A stretch of 14,337 bases of DNA, taken from NCBI GenBank assembly GCA_017483405.1, contig JAFUWP010000410.1:1-14337 (forward strand), in the 5' to 3' direction. Below, in pieces: positions 6,270-12,801 of the stretch. The notes beneath the pieces are model-generated. The model did no database searches and was not told the DNA's origin. It worked only from the letters and a program-made list of their open reading frames with translations. Each line of letters begins with the position of its first letter. The first letter of the stretch is position 1. Source of the DNA: Oscillospiraceae bacterium. Lineage in GTDB: Bacteria > Bacillota > Clostridia > Oscillospirales > Ruminococcaceae. A program made the position numbers and the translations under genes.

Positions 6270-9200
6270 TTATTCAGCTTTATAATCATAAACTGTCGGA
6301 GCTGTCGGAAGGTCGAAACCTGTTCCGAGGAAGTAATCTGTATGCGGAGGCTGATTGTATCCGTTATTCTGTGCCGCTACCTGTACACGATACTGCGGAT
6401 TGTGCATCAGGCTGTAAATCGGATATTCTGTCGTATAAGTCGTTGTGAAGACTCTCAGACCGCCATCAGACTTACGGAAAATCATTTCTTCGCGCCAGTC
6501 GCCCATCAGGTCGCATGTCAGGCAGGCATTGGACTTGGAGGCATTGTTATAGGTGACACCATCACCCGTGAAGACTCTGCCTTGTCCGTACTGGTCAACC
6601 ATCGTTCTGTCGAGGACGGCTCTTTCAAGGACTCCCGTCCAGTAAACAACGGAATTCTGTCCCCACTTGGTAATGCTTGCGAATGTCATGCCGTTGCCGG
6701 ATGCATCAACCATCTGCTTGCCGGTTGTGCAGTCATACAGAATGCTATTATGAGAACCAGCCATTTCTGCGCCGTCATTGCCTGCAACGAGGTTATCTGC
6801 AATACAACGTCCGGTATCTCCTCCGGCTGTTTCACGGAACAGAACCTTTCCGGTTTTGCCGTCACGGAGGATTGTACCATAGTTGACTACTGTACCATTC
6901 GGATGTGTTTCATCTTCCAAGCACTGGAAGATTTCAAGACCAGGATTAGAAGGCACAAAATCACCAATATGAATTGCATCGCCATGTGCAAGGCTTGTCG
7001 TATTCAGAACAGTACCATTATCATCTACAACAACAGAACCGCATACAACTTCCTGTTTGCCGTCACCGTCAACGTCAGCACCGAGGCAGTGATGATTTCC
7101 ATCGCCGTAGCCCTTGGCAGATACATTATGACCTGTATCCCATGTCCAGCGTTTTACAAGTTTTCCGTTGCTGACATCCCATGCAGCAACTGCCATTCTG
7201 GTATAGTAACCGCGTCCGAAGCAGGCACTTGCATGTTCGCCATCGAGATATGCTACACAAGCAGTAAATCTGTCAACACGGTTGCCGTAACCATCGCCCC
7301 AGTCGGTTACTGTTCCGCGGGCAGGGTCATAGTTCTGGGTATCGAGTGCCTTACCGGTTGCGCCGTCAAAGAGGGTGATATATTCAGGGCCTGTCAGGAT
7401 GCGTCCTGCGGTGGAGCGGTAATCCTTAGACTTATCGCCGATATAGTTACCCTGACCATCCTTTGTGCCGTCAGCGGTCTTGCAGATTAATTCACACTTG
7501 CCGTCACCATCGAAGTCATAAACAAGGAACTGCGTATAATGCGCGCCGGAACGGATGTTGATTCCGAGGTCAATTCGCCATACTAACGTACCATCCAGAC
7601 GATAGCAATCGAAGAAGGTTGTTCCGGTATAGCCGTCCTTAGAGTTATCCTGAGAATTGGACGGGTCCCACTTCACAAAGATTTCATACTGACCATCACC
7701 ATCAATATCGCCGACTGAGCAGTCATTTTCATAATAAGTACATGTTGTACCGTCAGGCATGGTCTGGTCAGCAGGCTTCTGCGTGTTGATGTCGAAATAT
7801 GCACCATGCTTGTCGCTGTTCATCGTGCCGTAAATTGTGGCTACGTTTGCGAATTCAGTCATCGTTGTGCCGACAAAGGTATCAACAGTATAGAGGTCCG
7901 ATGCTGTACCGCCGTCAATATGATAGTTTGTGGCTTCGCCTGCATTAATCTGAGCGACAAATTCACCGTTCTTGTAAAGCTTGAAGTATGTTGCATCGTT
8001 ATCGGTTGCGAGCAGTCTCCAGCTGACAAGCATACCAGTGGAAGTCTTAGCGGCAGAAACACCTCTGTTCAGATATTCCATCTGGATGCCGATACCCTTC
8101 TGATTGTTTTCATTCACGTTCATGGGTGTGCCCTTGACAGGAGAAATCGGCTGGGAGGGGCTTTCGCTCTGTGTGGTATTTTTCAGGGAGATATAGTCGA
8201 TATTGGCCGCGCCGTCAGCCGTCATGGATGTGAATGTCAGCGAGTTCACACCTGCGGAAAGCGGAATATAGATGGTTTCTTCTTCCCATGTTGTCCATGC
8301 GCCGGTGGTCTTGCCTTCCAAAGTCCAGTAGACTATCTGATTATTCAGAGTCACCTGAACAGTTCTGTCAGATGTTCCGCCGTTTGCATAGCGGACAGTC
8401 AGGGCATAAACACCTGCGGAAGATGCAGAAACATTCCAAGATGCGCTTGTTCCGGCTTCATTATAGAGATTCAGATAGGCTTCTTCTGTATAGCCTGCAT
8501 TTGTATTTTCGACATAAGCGTCTGTAAATTCTCCGTCAACAGCGGCATAGCGTCTTTCAGAATCGACAGCCGGCTTGATAAGAATTCCATTTCCATGGAG
8601 ATATTTTGTCAGGCTGATAATATCAGCAGTGGAAAATGCACCTGAACCGGTTACGTTTGCGGCATGTTGCTGATGTTCCGTACCGTTTCCGGAAATCAGT
8701 AATTTCTTGGCAAGAATCAGGTCATAGATATTGACAATACCGTCATCATTGAGGTCACCGGCAGTAAAGTCATCTCCTGTAACTGTAACTTTTGTTTCTG
8801 TTGCAGAAGTATCCACATAAGAAATCGGAATCAGTTCCCAGTCCTGACAGTTTGCGCCGTTAATTTCCCACTGCTGAACATTTGCGCCGTCAGTGGTTTC
8901 TGCATTGATGACTTCGACAGCATTTCCGGTAGATTTGATAACCAGTTTAAAACTTCCGTCCACATTGGCAGAGAGATTAAACAGTTGATTATCCACAGAT
9001 TTAGCGGTATCCACACTGATATTATTGCCGGAGCTTTCAAGGCTGAGAGCTTTTCCGGCAGGTGACAGAATCTGATAATAGCCGTCTGCATTCACTTCCA
9101 GCTTCCAGAAATTGAAATCACTTAATGTTTTCGGACTGCTCTGTACAACATTAGTTGATGTTTCGGACTGACTCAGATAAATTCCGCTGTTGACATTACG

Positions 9201-9323
9201 AATCACATAATAGCCGTTGAGATTTTCACTCGCAGCAGATGCAGTAACAGAAGCAAAACTCTGTCCTGCCGGCAGTGCGGCAAGCATCATGACAGCGGCT
9301 AACAATGCTTTTATTTTTTTCAT
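6270..9323 (-). CDS. secreted dockerin-bearing rhamnogalacturonan lyase (PL11) with ricin-type and CBM35-like modules
   Basis: PL11 enzymes (YesW/YesX) cleave the rhamnose-galacturonic acid backbone of rhamnogalacturonan I by beta-elimination. The 1017-residue protein reads: signal peptide 1 to about 31 (basic MKKIK, hydrophobic core, ASA); ricin-type lectin domain 36-167 ending in the QQWEIN and DWELIP segments; type I dockerin 186-249; CBM35/CBM6-like beta-sandwich 256-383 (RYANGGTSDRTVQVTLN; GAWTTWEE; GANIDYISL-like end); PL11 propeller 400-1015. Several DxDGDG calcium-type turns are visible (GDIDGDGQYEIFVKW 538-552, VYDFDGDGKCELICK 601-615, GADVDGDGKQEVVCG 748-762), as are GNHHCLG and CDLMGDWREEMIFR. 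The first dockerin repeat is canonical (DLNDDGIVNIYD); the second (NVTGSGAFSTAD) lacks most acidic ligands. GGGGA precedes the ATG by about 8 bases. It should be secreted and docked on a cellulosome-like scaffold. Confidence 0.94.
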   Translation of the reverse strand: MKKIKALLAAVMMLAALPAGQSFASVTASAASENLNGYYVIRNVNSGIYLSQSETSTNVVQSSPKTLSDFNFWKLEVNADGYYQILSPAGKALSLESSGNNISVDTAKSVDNQLFNLSANVDGSFKLVIKSTGNAVEVINAETTDGANVQQWEINGANCQDWELIPISYVDTSATETKVTVTGDDFTAGDLNDDGIVNIYDLILAKKLLISGNGTEHQQHAANVTGSGAFSTADIISLTKYLHGNGILIKPAVDSERRYAAVDGEFTDAYVENTNAGYTEEAYLNLYNEAGTSASWNVSASSAGVYALTVRYANGGTSDRTVQVTLNNQIVYWTLEGKTTGAWTTWEEETIYIPLSAGVNSLTFTSMTADGAANIDYISLKNTTQSESPSQPISPVKGTPMNVNENNQKGIGIQMEYLNRGVSAAKTSTGMLVSWRLLATDNDATYFKLYKNGEFVAQINAGEATNYHIDGGTASDLYTVDTFVGTTMTEFANVATIYGTMNSDKHGAYFDINTQKPADQTMPDGTTCTYYENDCSVGDIDGDGQYEIFVKWDPSNSQDNSKDGYTGTTFFDCYRLDGTLVWRIDLGINIRSGAHYTQFLVYDFDGDGKCELICKTADGTKDGQGNYIGDKSKDYRSTAGRILTGPEYITLFDGATGKALDTQNYDPARGTVTDWGDGYGNRVDRFTACVAYLDGEHASACFGRGYYTRMAVAAWDVSNGKLVKRWTWDTGHNVSAKGYGDGNHHCLGADVDGDGKQEVVCGSVVVDDNGTVLNTTSLAHGDAIHIGDFVPSNPGLEIFQCLEDETHPNGTVVNYGTILRDGKTGKVLFRETAGGDTGRCIADNLVAGNDGAEMAGSHNSILYDCTTGKQMVDASGNGMTFASITKWGQNSVVYWTGVLERAVLDRTMVDQYGQGRVFTGDGVTYNNASKSNACLTCDLMGDWREEMIFRKSDGGLRVFTTTYTTEYPIYSLMHNPQYRVQVAAQNNGYNQPPHTDYFLGTGFDLPTAPTVYDYKAE
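8577..8768 (-). other. type I dockerin module inside the PL11 lyase
   Basis: Residues 186-249 contain two F-hand-like repeats. Repeat one, GDLNDDGIVNIYDLILAKKLL, has all calcium ligands (D, N, D, N, D at loop positions 1, 3, 5, 9, 12). Repeat two, ANVTGSGAFSTADIISLTKYLHG, keeps the helix but has N, T, S, S, D at those positions. The module is internal rather than at the C-terminus. Confidence 0.85.
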
Positions 9324-9386
9324 AGCTGTTCCCCTTTTCTTTAAAATTGGCTAAAAGCTTTGCTAAACAAAAATACTATTGTTTTC

Positions 9387-9415
9387 ATTATATATAATTT
9401 CAGATAGTTTGTCAA
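9387..9415 (-). promoter_or_regulatory. consensus sigma-A promoter for the PL11 lyase gene
   Basis: On the minus strand TTGACA (9415-9410), a 17-base spacer and TATAAT (9392-9387) match the consensus perfectly. Predicted start is near 9380, giving a leader of about 57 bases. A perfect promoter for a secreted catabolic enzyme suggests control by a repressor or catabolite system as well as any activator at 9434-9445. Confidence 0.88.
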
Positions 9416-9433
9416 GCTATTTAATAAATTAAA

Positions 9434-9586
9434 TTTCTTAATCAAATATTTTTGTAATATTTTCCAAATATTATACTCAGGATTTATTCACTCTGCTGAA
9501 TTTTAAATTTTTTTCTGAAAAGTGTCATATTCTGCTGTTCTGATTTGTCTTATTAACAGGTAAATGTTTAAGACTTGATTAAGAAA
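9434..9586. promoter_or_regulatory. paired 12-bp candidate regulator sites serving both divergent promoters
   Basis: TTTCTTAATCAA (9434-9445) and its exact inverse complement TTGATTAAGAAA (9575-9586) lie in the lyase/lipoprotein intergenic region. Read toward each gene, both promoters have TTGATTAAGAAA upstream of the -35 box: 18 bases for the lyase (gap 9416-9433) and 22 bases for the lipoprotein (gap 9587-9608). The match stops at exactly 12 bases on both sides. The equal position and orientation argue for an activator binding near -60. Between them lie an AATATTT/AAATATT inverted repeat (9456-9462, 9466-9472) and otherwise featureless AT-rich DNA. No regulator gene is adjacent. Confidence 0.55.
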
Positions 9587-9608
9587 CATAACAAATCTGT
9601 AATATTTA

Positions 9609-9637
9609 TTGACAAACGATTTTTTATGTGCTATACT
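9609..9637 (+). promoter_or_regulatory. sigma-A promoter with extended -10 for the lipoprotein gene
   Basis: TTGACA (9609-9614), 17 bases, TATACT (9632-9637), with TGC directly before the -10 box. The predicted start is near 9644, leaving a leader of about 61 bases before ATG 9705. Both divergent promoters share TTGACAAAC at the -35 region. Confidence 0.88.
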
Positions 9638-9704
9638 GATAACTGTATTAAATCAAATAGTACATATAATCATTCAAATATCTGTTTTACGGGAGGTTAT
9701 CATC

Positions 9705-12083
9705 ATGATGACGAACAAAGGGAAAACATTTCACAACCGGATTACTGCATTCCTGTCAGCCCTGCTGATGCTGACAGCCGTTACCGGATGCAGCCGGAAC
9801 AATTCCGGAGAAGACGGAAACAGCGCAAATTCTGCCGGAAAAAATAACAGTTCAGGCAAAGGCACTCAGGGACTGAATATCTCCTTCGACCATTCCTATG
9901 CATCCGAAAAAGTCGATTTTCCGAATATGACCTATTTCAGCTCCATGACCGAACTCAACGGAAATCTGCTGATTTCCGGCTACACTGAAAACGGTGGTCA
10001 GAAATTATATCTCTACAATATCGAAAGCGGTACGGCTTCTGAAGCTGAACTGGAATACCCCAAGACACTTGATAAAAATGTAAATTACTATATCACAACC
10101 AGCTTTGTCAATTCCGAAAATCAGCCTGTTTTTATCTATCATTCATCCATTTATGACGAGAAAAACGAAGAAGAACCCTATCAGGATTTAGGCTACACAA
10201 TGGAAATTTATGATTCTGATTTTCATCTGCTGGATACCAAAGAGCTGAAAGATGTATTTGATGAGAATACTTATTTCAATCAGCTGATTCAGGATAAAGA
10301 GGGTAATTTCTATGCCGCTGTCCAGTATAACGACCCTGTTACATACGAGTTCTCTATGAAAATCTATATCTATGATAAAGATTTCAAACAAACCGGAGAA
10401 GTCGGCGGCAATATTCAGTATGTTCAGCAGATGTTTATCAACAGTGACGGAAAAATCGTCCTCAATTATCAGGATGACAGCTATCAGAACTGTTTCGGTT
10501 TCCTGAATACCGAAACCAATACCCTTGATAAAATCGAAGTCGATGGTATGCCACAATGGTTCAATAACTCTTTTGCCGGTAAAAAAGATTATGACCTGTT
10601 TGTCAGCGATTCCACTTCCGCTTACGGCATCAACCTCGAGGCCGGCACTTGCGAAGAAGTCATCAACTGGGTGAATTCTGATTTCATCGGCGATTCTGTC
10701 GGACAGGTGATTCAGCTCGAAGATGGTCGTTTTATTCTGGTAGATACCAATTATACAAGCAACAGTGCTACTTCTGAACTCTGGATTCTGCACGAACGCG
10801 ACCCGAAAGAATTCGATAACGTCCAGCTTATCAGCCTTGCGACTCTCTATATGCCCTCCGAACTCGGCAGAGCTGTCAACAGCTTCAACAGAACACATAC
10901 TGACTACAGAATCGGTGTCATGAACTATGACCAGTATAATACTGATGAAGATTATGAAGCTGGCTTAAAGCAGTTTGAGAACGATATGACTTCCGGCATC
11001 ATGGCAGATATTATCTGCATGTCCTATATGCCTTATGAACGCTATGCGAATAAAGGCCTGCTGATGGATTTCAGCGATTATATCAGTCAGCTGAATCCGG
11101 ATGACTATTTTATGAATTTCTTTGACTCGCTCAAATACGGCGATAAACTTTACAGAATCGGCTTTTCCTATAATGTGAGCACACTGGAAGCCAAAACCGC
11201 CAACGTCAGCGGAAAAAGCGGGCTTTCTTTACAGGAATTCTCCGACCTGATTACCAATCTTCCGGACGGCACGAATGCTTTCTCCGAAATGACAAAAGAT
11301 TCGGCAATGTCTGAACTTGGCACAACCTTCCTGAATAATTTCATCGATGTCAATACCGGTGCATGTACATTCAATTCTCCGGAATTTGTCAGACTTCTGG
11401 AATTATGCAATTCCTATCCTTCCAGTGAAGATGACAGCAGACAGGACTGGACAGACGAAGAATGGGAAAAATACTGGGCAGAAGAAAACTATCAGTATAT
11501 CAATGACAAAACCCTGCTTCGCGGTGCTTATGTCAACGAAGTCAAAAGCTATTTGCAGGAAAGAGCTACTTATTTCGGCGATGCAGATGTGACACTTGTC
11601 GGCTATCCGACCGGCACAGAAGGCAGTAACGGCGGAAGATTCATGCCGGAATACACTATCTGCGGCTCTGCAAACTCCGCTTTCAAAGACCAGATATGGG
11701 ATTTCTGTCAGCAGATGCTCTCCGAAGAAGCACAGGAATCCATTGACTGGACACTTCCCGTTCATAAAAAAGCGTTCGATAAAATGGCCGCCGAAGCCCT
11801 CAAACCTGATACCTATACCGATGAAGACGGAAACGAAGTCGAAATTCCGTTCACTGTCTGGAGAGGAAACGAGGAAATAGAAGTACCTCTGCCGACACAG
11901 GCCGATATTGACAGTATCAAATCTTATATCGAAAATGTAAAAGAAACAATTTACTATAACGAACAGATTTATAACATCGTTTCCGAAGAAGCACAGAAAT
12001 ATTTCTCCGGCGACCAGACCTCACAGGCCGCCGCGGATATGATTCAGTCCCGTGCAAGCATCTATCTGTCCGAACAAACCTGA
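9705..12083 (+). CDS. lipoprotein with N-terminal propeller-like region and C-terminal ABC-type solute-binding domain
   Basis: With start ATG 9705 the protein has 792 residues. GGGAGGT lies 7 bases upstream; the frame is open back to a TTG at 9609, but that TTG is the -35 box of the promoter and cannot be the start. A lipoprotein signal peptide ends in LTAVTGC (Cys29), followed by a Ser/Asn/Gly-rich linker to about residue 55. Residues about 65-365 show repeated short beta-strand patterns (ELNGNLLISGY, LYLYNIESGT, IYDSDFHLLDT, IYIYDKDFKQTGE, GKIVLNYQD), suggesting a beta-propeller. From about 373 (VQLISLATLYMPSELGRAVNSFNRTH) the sequence follows family 1 extracellular solute-binding proteins, including MADIICMSYMPYERYANKGLLMDFSDYI and NGGRFMPEYTICGSAN. 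It is anchored outside the membrane and probably binds an oligosaccharide. No permease or ATPase is adjacent. It is divergent from the PL11 lyase gene. Confidence 0.85.
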   Translation: MMTNKGKTFHNRITAFLSALLMLTAVTGCSRNNSGEDGNSANSAGKNNSSGKGTQGLNISFDHSYASEKVDFPNMTYFSSMTELNGNLLISGYTENGGQKLYLYNIESGTASEAELEYPKTLDKNVNYYITTSFVNSENQPVFIYHSSIYDEKNEEEPYQDLGYTMEIYDSDFHLLDTKELKDVFDENTYFNQLIQDKEGNFYAAVQYNDPVTYEFSMKIYIYDKDFKQTGEVGGNIQYVQQMFINSDGKIVLNYQDDSYQNCFGFLNTETNTLDKIEVDGMPQWFNNSFAGKKDYDLFVSDSTSAYGINLEAGTCEEVINWVNSDFIGDSVGQVIQLEDGRFILVDTNYTSNSATSELWILHERDPKEFDNVQLISLATLYMPSELGRAVNSFNRTHTDYRIGVMNYDQYNTDEDYEAGLKQFENDMTSGIMADIICMSYMPYERYANKGLLMDFSDYISQLNPDDYFMNFFDSLKYGDKLYRIGFSYNVSTLEAKTANVSGKSGLSLQEFSDLITNLPDGTNAFSEMTKDSAMSELGTTFLNNFIDVNTGACTFNSPEFVRLLELCNSYPSSEDDSRQDWTDEEWEKYWAEENYQYINDKTLLRGAYVNEVKSYLQERATYFGDADVTLVGYPTGTEGSNGGRFMPEYTICGSANSAFKDQIWDFCQQMLSEEAQESIDWTLPVHKKAFDKMAAEALKPDTYTDEDGNEVEIPFTVWRGNEEIEVPLPTQADIDSIKSYIENVKETIYYNEQIYNIVSEEAQKYFSGDQTSQAAADMIQSRASIYLSEQT

Positions 12084-12116
12084 TTACTTCCTAACTTCTC
12101 CACCCTCAATATACAG

Positions 12117-12158
12117 AAAAACTCCCCTGATGATTTTCAAAATCTCAGGGGAGTTTTT
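12117..12158. terminator. bidirectional terminator between the lipoprotein gene and the convergent 64-residue gene
   Basis: AAAAACTCCCCTGA (12117-12130) pairs perfectly with TCAGGGGAGTTTTT (12145-12158), and GATT/AATC pairs extend the loop. T runs follow in both directions. It stands 34 bases after the lipoprotein stop codon. The stop codon of the opposing 64-residue gene (12139-12137) lies in the hairpin loop, so its last codons are encoded in the stem. Confidence 0.92.
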
Positions 12159-12331
12159 CTACAGGAGAACAATGTTTTTTCTTTAGAATTCAGCATTCTG
12201 TGCAGTAGAATTTCTGCATATTCTTCAGGTTTCATTTCTGCGTAGATTCTGTCATGCTTGGCATTGTCGGCTTTTATTCGTTCCAGTGTGAAAAAATCTT
12301 CATCAGTCAAATAAATTTCTATTTTTTTCAT
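12137..12331 (-). CDS. small 64-residue protein, possible ribbon-helix-helix type
   Basis: A perfect-looking Shine-Dalgarno site, GGAGGTG, lies 5 bases before ATG 12331, and a strong promoter stands upstream, so this short gene is very probably real. The protein begins MKKIEIYLTDEDFFTLERIK and continues with EMKPEEYAEILLHRMLNSKEK and a basic tail. A short beta-strand (KIEIYL) followed by two amphipathic helices is the layout of ribbon-helix-helix DNA-binding proteins such as CopG or Arc-type antitoxins. This is a pattern judgement, not a family match. It diverges from the XRE-type regulator gene with a 124-base gap containing both promoters. No toxin-like partner is adjacent on the same strand, since its 3' end is closed by the bidirectional terminator. 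It could instead be an orphan small regulator. Confidence 0.7.
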   Translation of the reverse strand: MKKIEIYLTDEDFFTLERIKADNAKHDRIYAEMKPEEYAEILLHRMLNSKEKTLFSCRKTPLRF

Positions 12332-12351
12332 AAATTCACCTCCTATACAAT

Positions 12352-12380
12352 ATCATATCACATAATAGTTAAAAAGTCAA
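12352..12380 (-). promoter_or_regulatory. sigma-A promoter with extended -10 for the 64-residue gene
   Basis: On the minus strand TTGACT (12380-12375), 17 bases, TATGAT (12357-12352), with TGA just before the -10 box. The predicted start is about 15 bases before the Shine-Dalgarno site. TTAACT occurs on both sides of the -35 box (within the complement of 12368-12389), a possible operator half-site pair. Confidence 0.8.
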
Positions 12381-12383
12381 CAG

Positions 12384-12429
12384 TTAATATTCAAATACCC
12401 ACAATTGTATAATTTAATTATGATATAAT
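12384..12429 (+). promoter_or_regulatory. possible promoter region of the XRE-type gene
   Basis: Two TATAAT hexamers occur, at 12408-12413 and 12424-12429. The first has a fair -35 box TTAATA at 12384-12389 with an 18-base spacer; the second has no good -35 partner. ACAATTGT (12401-12408) is a perfect 8-bp palindrome overlapping the first -10 box and could be an operator for self-repression. Which start is used cannot be decided. Confidence 0.45.
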
Positions 12430-12455
12430 AAAATGAAAAATATGGGGGATTTATC

Positions 12456-12758
12456 ATGAACGAATTTGGAAAAAGACTTAGAAAACTGCGCAAAAAAGCC
12501 GGTTTTACTCAACAGCAACTGGCCGATAAAATATGGGTATCCAAAGCCGCTATCAGTAACTATGAGCTATATGAGCGCAATCCGTCACCGGAAATCCTGA
12601 TAAAACTGGCTAAAGCTTTCCATGTATCAACAGATTATCTGCTCGGTTGTAAACCCGAAACACAAAATCTGGATATTACAGGCCTGACAGAAGACGATAT
12701 TCAATTTCTTGAAATCACAATAGAAATGTTAAAGAAAAAGAACCTCAGCCATAAATAA
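12456..12758 (+). CDS. XRE-family helix-turn-helix transcriptional regulator
   Basis: The 100-residue protein has a classic Cro/CI-type HTH at about residues 7-62: FGKRLRKLRKKAGFTQQQLA, then ISNYELYERNPSPEILIKLA and FHVSTDYLLG. The C-terminal third (TGLTEDDIQFLEITIEMLKKK) is a predicted helix likely to mediate dimerisation. Such short repressors are common in Firmicutes and usually regulate themselves and an adjacent divergent gene. The start ATG has GGGGGA 7 bases upstream. The divergent neighbour is the 64-residue protein, whose promoter lies within the shared 124-base gap. The stop codon lies in the loop of the following terminator. There are no phage genes nearby, so a prophage origin is not supported here. 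Confidence 0.92.
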   Translation: MNEFGKRLRKLRKKAGFTQQQLADKIWVSKAAISNYELYERNPSPEILIKLAKAFHVSTDYLLGCKPETQNLDITGLTEDDIQFLEITIEMLKKKNLSHK

Positions 12759-12777
12759 ACTGGCTGGGGTTCTTTTT
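12738..12777. terminator. bidirectional terminator between convergent XRE gene and M6 protease gene
   Basis: AAGAACCTCAGCCA (12738-12751) pairs with TGGCTGGGGTTCTT (12761-12774) with one G-T pair and a nine-base loop. TTT follows on the plus strand and TTTCTTT on the minus strand. The left stem arm codes for the last residues of the XRE protein, and the protease stop codon (12804-12802) lies 27 bases beyond the stem. Confidence 0.9.
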
Positions 12778-12801
12778 ATGATGTATCAAGAAAAGAATTA
12801 A

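Noticed and set aside
6207..7490. Long open frame (427 codons) on the plus strand opposite the lyase gene
   Set aside because: It is antisense to the conserved PL11 domain, is Cys/Ile-rich without family signature, and has no Shine-Dalgarno site or promoter; it overlaps the lyase terminator. It mirrors the lyase codon pattern.
7806..8645. 279-codon plus-strand frame opposite the lyase, and similar frames at 8234-8527 and 13471-13941
   Set aside because: All lie antisense to well-recognised domains, with low-complexity Cys-rich translations and no translation signals.
9456..9472. AATATTT/AAATATT inverted repeat as an operator
   Set aside because: It is made only of A and T in a very AT-rich region and lies outside both promoters, so chance is likely.
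9609..9704. Upstream extension of the lipoprotein to a TTG codon
   Set aside because: The TTG belongs to the -35 box of the promoter, and the extension would place a long segment before the lipoprotein signal peptide; GGGAGGT clearly positions ATG 9705.
10188..10898. 236-codon minus-strand frame within the lipoprotein gene
   Set aside because: Antisense to the lipoprotein frame, which has a lipobox, Shine-Dalgarno site and promoter; the antisense product resembles no family.
12137..12758. Complete toxin-antitoxin operon
   Set aside because: The two short genes are divergent, not co-transcribed, and neither has a recognisable toxin fold; only a possible regulatory pair is supported.
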